From Bacteroidales bacterium (GTDB taxonomy: Bacteria > Bacteroidota > Bacteroidia > Bacteroidales > Marinifilaceae), in assembly GCA_015061245.1 (NCBI GenBank), contig SUWY01000012.1, positions 1 to 64,000 on the forward strand: DNA of 64,000 nt, written 5' to 3'. The translations under genes and the position numbers were made by a program. Below the pieces are notes generated by a model, which was given only the letters and a program-made list of their open reading frames with translations, did not search any database and was not told where the DNA came from. Below are positions 60,226 through 64,000 of this stretch, in pieces (position 1 is the stretch's first letter; every line of letters starts with the position of its first letter).

Positions 60226-60227
60226 AA

Positions 60228-60282
60228 TTATTGTAGTAGCTCTTTAACCTTTGCTGAGATTGCTTTATTGTAAGGTTTGCAG
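60228..60282 (-). pseudogene. yqeY 3'-end remnant 2
   Basis: Minus strand encodes ...CKPYNKAISAKVKELLQ*. Confidence 0.75.
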
Positions 60283-60325
60283 GTGAATAGTTAAGAAATG
60301 TTAAAATTAAAAAACATAGCAAACG

Positions 60326-60357
60326 TTTGCACTAACGTTTCTTTTGTTTTATATTTG
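60326..60357 (+). promoter_or_regulatory. Bacteroidales promoter of lipoprotein 2 with palindrome GCAAACGTTTGC (60319-60330)
   Basis: Same TTTG / TATATTTG (60350-60357) arrangement as lipoprotein 1. Confidence 0.65.
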
Positions 60358-60380
60358 TAGCAAACTAAAATTTTAGCGTC

Positions 60381-60884
60381 ATGAAAAGCAAATATTTATT
60401 TCTAGTAGTCCTAATTTGGGGCGTTTTGTTAGGCGTTTGTTCATGTAGTGAGGATGATGATACCGGGTCCATATTTAATCCAACGCCTAGTGATACCGTA
60501 ACAATTTATCCTCAAAAAATACCATATACCAGTATAGAAGAAAGAATCAGATTGAATTCAAACAACGAAGAAGCACATAGTCCAATAATTGTTAATAGCA
60601 AAGAGGAATTACTTCAATATGTTCATGGACAATCCGATTTTTATTCAGGAATTGATTTTTCAAAGAATTCAGTTTTGTTGCTACATGGTTGGGCTGGTAA
60701 TGGAGTTTCCGATGTTATAGTACGGAATTTTCAGGTATTATCCAAAACTGAATATTTTTTGAAAGTATTAGTGATATTAACTGCTTCGGATGTAGAAATT
60801 CATTGGGTGACAGCAATTATAACTGAAAAAATAGATGAAGATATCGATATACAAGTGTACGTTACTGAAGCAATGCCTAGATAG
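60381..60884 (+). CDS. Small lipoprotein of unknown function, paralog 2
   Basis: N-terminal ~54 aa identical to paralog 1, C-terminal part diverged. Confidence 0.8.
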   Translation: MKSKYLFLVVLIWGVLLGVCSCSEDDDTGSIFNPTPSDTVTIYPQKIPYTSIEERIRLNSNNEEAHSPIIVNSKEELLQYVHGQSDFYSGIDFSKNSVLLLHGWAGNGVSDVIVRNFQVLSKTEYFLKVLVILTASDVEIHWVTAIITEKIDEDIDIQVYVTEAMPR

Positions 60885-60990
60885 GTGGAGTTGTTCCTAT
60901 TGTTGTTGATAATGGAATGGAAAATCTTTAATCAATTTTATTAAGTCATATTATGAAGCGTTTTTGTGTTGATTTTGTTAATGATAATAT

Positions 60991-61240
60991 TCTCTGTTGC
61001 GTGAATTCCTCGGTGGCTCAACGTTTAAATATGATTGATTGAAAAGGGGAAAGGGAAAAGGTGAGAGGTGAAAAAATGGTTGAATTTGCGAGCAAATTCA
61101 ACCATTTTTAACTCCTCACTGTTAACTCCTCACTGTTAACTCCTCACTGTTAACTCCTCACTCTTCACTCTTCACTCCTCACTGTTCACTCCTAATTCTT
61201 TATTGTAGTAGCTCTTTAACCTTTGCAGAGATTGCTTTTC
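60991..61240 (+). repeat. Right direct repeat flanking the lipoprotein island
   Basis: tctctgttgcgtgaattcctcggtggctcaacgtttaaatatgattgattgaaaagg... matches 59230 onward. Confidence 0.9.
61072..61109. terminator. Bidirectional terminator, right copy
   Basis: Same 17-bp stem and cgag loop as 59346-59383. Confidence 0.9.
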
Positions 61241-61649
61241 CGTCGGCTTTGCCTGCAAGTTGTTTTGTGGCAGTTCCCATAACTTTGCCTAAATCTTTCA
61301 TTGATGAGGCTCCAACCTCAGCGATGATTGTTTTCAATGCCTCGGTAAGCTCCTCTTCGGTTAGCTGCTTTGGAAGGAATACTCTAAGAACCTCAACCTG
61401 AGCCATCTCTGCATCATATAGATCTGCTCTGTTCTGCTCCTTATAGATTGATGCTGAGTCCTCGCCCTGCTTAACTAACTTTTGGATTAGTTGAATGCAC
61501 TTCTCATCGGTAATAGTGTCGCCGGCTCCAGGTGCGGTTTTAGCCTCAAGGATTAGTTTCTTAACGTTTCTAAGTGCATCTAGTTTTGCCTTATCTTTTG
61601 CCTTCATGGCATCTTTAATGCCGCTATTAATTTGCTCTTCAATAGTCAT
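61200..61649 (-). CDS. GatB/YqeY domain-containing protein
   Basis: TIEEQINSGIKDAMKAKDKAKLDALRNVKKLI. Confidence 0.93.
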   Translation of the reverse strand: MTIEEQINSGIKDAMKAKDKAKLDALRNVKKLILEAKTAPGAGDTITDEKCIQLIQKLVKQGEDSASIYKEQNRADLYDAEMAQVEVLRVFLPKQLTEEELTEALKTIIAEVGASSMKDLGKVMGTATKQLAGKADGKAISAKVKELLQ

Positions 61650-61735
61650 AATGTATCTTTTTGTGGTTTAACTGTCGCAAAGTTAAGACAAATTAGAAAT
61701 AAAATTCCTAACTTTGAGAGTTAAAAAAATTAAAG

Positions 61736-62980
61736 ATGAGATTCATAAAATCATTTGTTGTTATTCTTCTGTTATCGTTTGTGGCATTTGGAGGTGTGGC
61801 ACAAACCGTTCGCATTGACAGTGCCAAGACAAATGATATGACAACTCGGGAGTACTCCCAATATATGAAAAAGTTGCGTAGAGATTCGATACGTGCCAAT
61901 AAGGCTGTTTGGCTCTCTATTTTGGGAGGACCATCGTATACCCCCGAGGCTTCGTTGGGAGTAGGCGGAGCTATTTTGGCCTCGTTTAGAATGAATCGTA
62001 ATGACTCTATCAGTCAGCGTTCATATATCCCTGCCGGTTTTAATGTCTCAATTAACGGAACATTTATTGTTGCCGGTGCGGGAGTGCTGTTCTTTAATGA
62101 GAACCGTTTTAAAATCTATGCTAACTATGGCTATCGAAATGAGCCGGCAAATTTCTACGGAGTAGGTTTCAATGAGATTGACAGAAATGGCGATTTGCTG
62201 AAGGATAAGTTGATAGATAAGGATCAAACCATATACAGACGCTCCTATCTTACTTTAACTCCGAGATTTATATGGAGTTTGGGTAAAAATATGTATGCGG
62301 GAGGAATAGTTGCTGTTAACTATAATAAAGTTGTTAAAACAGATTCCAATTCAATATTGCAACAACACTTAAGTGATCCTGATGATGATATTTTCCGCAA
62401 GAAGTATCACAATATGGGACTGGGTGCAGTGTTCCAATATGATACTCGCAATGATGTGGCAACTCCAACTTCAGGGTTGTTTGCAAGTGCGTCGGCATTG
62501 GTGTATGGGAAGTATTTCGGAGGTAAATATAATTACGAACTTTTTGAGTTGGAGTATCGACAATTCCAAAACGTATTTCGTGAGCGTAGTACATTGGCAT
62601 GGATTGCCAAAACTCAGATAGGAGTGGGCGATGTTCCATTTACAGAACTTCCGACATTTGGCTCTCCTAATGATTTGCGAGGGTTCCTTGTCGGTAAGTA
62701 TCGCGATAAGTCAATGGCTTTTGGAATTGTAGAGTATAGACATATGTTTGGAACTCAGGAGCAATATGATATGGGTAAATTGCTCAGTAAATTCGGCTTT
62801 GTTGCCTGGGTGGGAACCGGTACAATAGGAAAAGATCCGGCAGATTGGGATAAGTGGAAACTGAACTATGGTGTTGGATTAAGAATTCAGATACAGCCGG
62901 GTAAGAATTTCCGTTTGGATATTGGTGGCGGTCCCGGTCAAAAGTTGGGATTCTATATGAATATGACCGAAGCATTTTGA
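61736..62980 (+). CDS. BamA/TamA-family (Omp85 barrel) outer-membrane protein
   Basis: Signal peptide; LGVGGAI, YDTRND, LPTFGSPNDLRGF, C-terminal barrel. Confidence 0.8.
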   Translation: MRFIKSFVVILLLSFVAFGGVAQTVRIDSAKTNDMTTREYSQYMKKLRRDSIRANKAVWLSILGGPSYTPEASLGVGGAILASFRMNRNDSISQRSYIPAGFNVSINGTFIVAGAGVLFFNENRFKIYANYGYRNEPANFYGVGFNEIDRNGDLLKDKLIDKDQTIYRRSYLTLTPRFIWSLGKNMYAGGIVAVNYNKVVKTDSNSILQQHLSDPDDDIFRKKYHNMGLGAVFQYDTRNDVATPTSGLFASASALVYGKYFGGKYNYELFELEYRQFQNVFRERSTLAWIAKTQIGVGDVPFTELPTFGSPNDLRGFLVGKYRDKSMAFGIVEYRHMFGTQEQYDMGKLLSKFGFVAWVGTGTIGKDPADWDKWKLNYGVGLRIQIQPGKNFRLDIGGGPGQKLGFYMNMTEAF

Positions 62981-63048
62981 TAAAGGTAAAAAATAGTTAC
63001 CTTTGTGATTCAATATTAAGAATTAACAGTAAAACAAATTAAATAGAC

Positions 63049-64000
63049 ATGTATCAAGGAATTAAGACAGTTTCTTTTGCCGAGGCGGTAAAAGTTGTTA
63101 AGAGTGGTGACAGAATTCACTTGTCAAGTGTTGCCAGCACTCCGCAAGGATTGATTTTTGCTCTTTGCGATCGTGGTCGCAATGGCGAGTTGAAAGATGT
63201 GAAGATTCAGCACCTTCATACAGAGGGTCCTGCTCCATATTCAGCTCCTGAGTTTGAGGGAGTATTCCAGTTGGAGTCATTGTTCGTTGGAGCAAATGTT
63301 CGTAAGGATACTCAGGCAGGTTATGCTGACTATATCCCGGTTAATTTGAGTGAGACACAGAAACTTATCCGTTGTGGAGCAACTCCTGTTGATGTAGCAA
63401 TGATTCAGGTTTGTCCACCAGATAAACATGGTTTTGTATCTTTGGGAACATCTGTTGATGCAACATTGGCTGCTGTGCAGAATGCTAAGACAGTTATCGC
63501 AGTTATTAACCCTAACGTACCTCGTGCATTTGGAGATGCCTTGATCCGTGTTTCTGATATTGATATCTTCTGTGAGGACGATACTCCACTTATCGAGGCA
63601 CACCCTGCTGTAGCAAGCGAGTCTGATGAGAAGATTGCATCTTTCTGTGCTGAGCTTATCGAGGATGGAGCTACATTGCAGATGGGTATTGGTGCTTTGC
63701 CAAATGCAGTGTTGTCAAAGTTGACAAACCACAAGAATCTTGGAGTTCACACCGAGATGTTTGCTGATGGAGTATTGCCATTGTACTATAGCGGTGTTAT
63801 CAACAATATGAACAAGAAGTTTGATAAGGGTAAAATGGTATCAACTTTCTTGATGGGTTCTAAGGCTGTTTATGACTTTATCGATGATAACCCGGGTGTT
63901 TATATGATGGACGTTGGTTATACAAATGATCCTTTTATCGTTGCTCAGCAGCCTAAGATGACAGCTATTAACTCTGCAGTATCGGTTGATTTGACAGGTC
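63049..64000 (+). CDS. Acetyl-CoA hydrolase/transferase family protein (truncated by window end)
   Basis: Open frame MYQGIKTVSFAEAVKVVKSGDRIHLSSVASTPQGL... GIGALPNAVLSKL ... HTEMFADGV. Confidence 0.9.
   Translation, partial: MYQGIKTVSFAEAVKVVKSGDRIHLSSVASTPQGLIFALCDRGRNGELKDVKIQHLHTEGPAPYSAPEFEGVFQLESLFVGANVRKDTQAGYADYIPVNLSETQKLIRCGATPVDVAMIQVCPPDKHGFVSLGTSVDATLAAVQNAKTVIAVINPNVPRAFGDALIRVSDIDIFCEDDTPLIEAHPAVASESDEKIASFCAELIEDGATLQMGIGALPNAVLSKLTNHKNLGVHTEMFADGVLPLYYSGVINNMNKKFDKGKMVSTFLMGSKAVYDFIDDNPGVYMMDVGYTNDPFIVAQQPKMTAINSAVSVDLTG

Noticed and set aside
59597-60884. Lipoprotein island as a composite transposon
   Set aside because: No transposase, integrase or terminal inverted repeats. 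The flanking repeats consist of neighbouring gene ends, which points to recombination or duplication.

Overview
The window looks like chromosomal DNA from a Bacteroidota, most likely Bacteroidales. The basis is Bacteroidales-type promoters (TTTG-N19/20-TAnnTTTG), SPII lipoproteins, a 2-oxoacid:ferredoxin oxidoreductase, and the DUF1343, DUF4837, PPDK and Ffh families. Most of it is ordinary core genome: korDABC-like genes, two tRNA-Asn, purM, purD, pyrC, murF, ispF, a zinc ABC operon, a cobamide-type operon joined to chromate transporters, a Pst/porin/PhoBR phosphate locus, GH51, ppdK, ffh, folD, a DEAD-box helicase, a C-S lyase, a nucleoside kinase, GatB/YqeY, a BamA-like protein and a CoA-transferase cut by the window end. 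I saw no phage, IS element, CRISPR array or recognisable defence system. The unusual signals are mostly non-coding: (1) the octamer GGGCGAGG/CCTCGCCC, found at least 18 times by eye in several reading frames and in intergenic DNA; (2) a ~1.3 kb intergenic block (48.7-50.0 kb) with three repeat classes, each in three tandem copies, including an 88-bp unit with two hairpins that show compensatory changes; (3) a 16-bp perfect inverted repeat that includes the ffh start codon; (4) a two-lipoprotein island between udk and yqeY, flanked by ~250-bp direct repeats made from the 3' ends of both neighbours; (5) a DUF4143 ATPase gene bracketed by two related hairpins. All counts and alignments were done by eye. 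No database searches were run.
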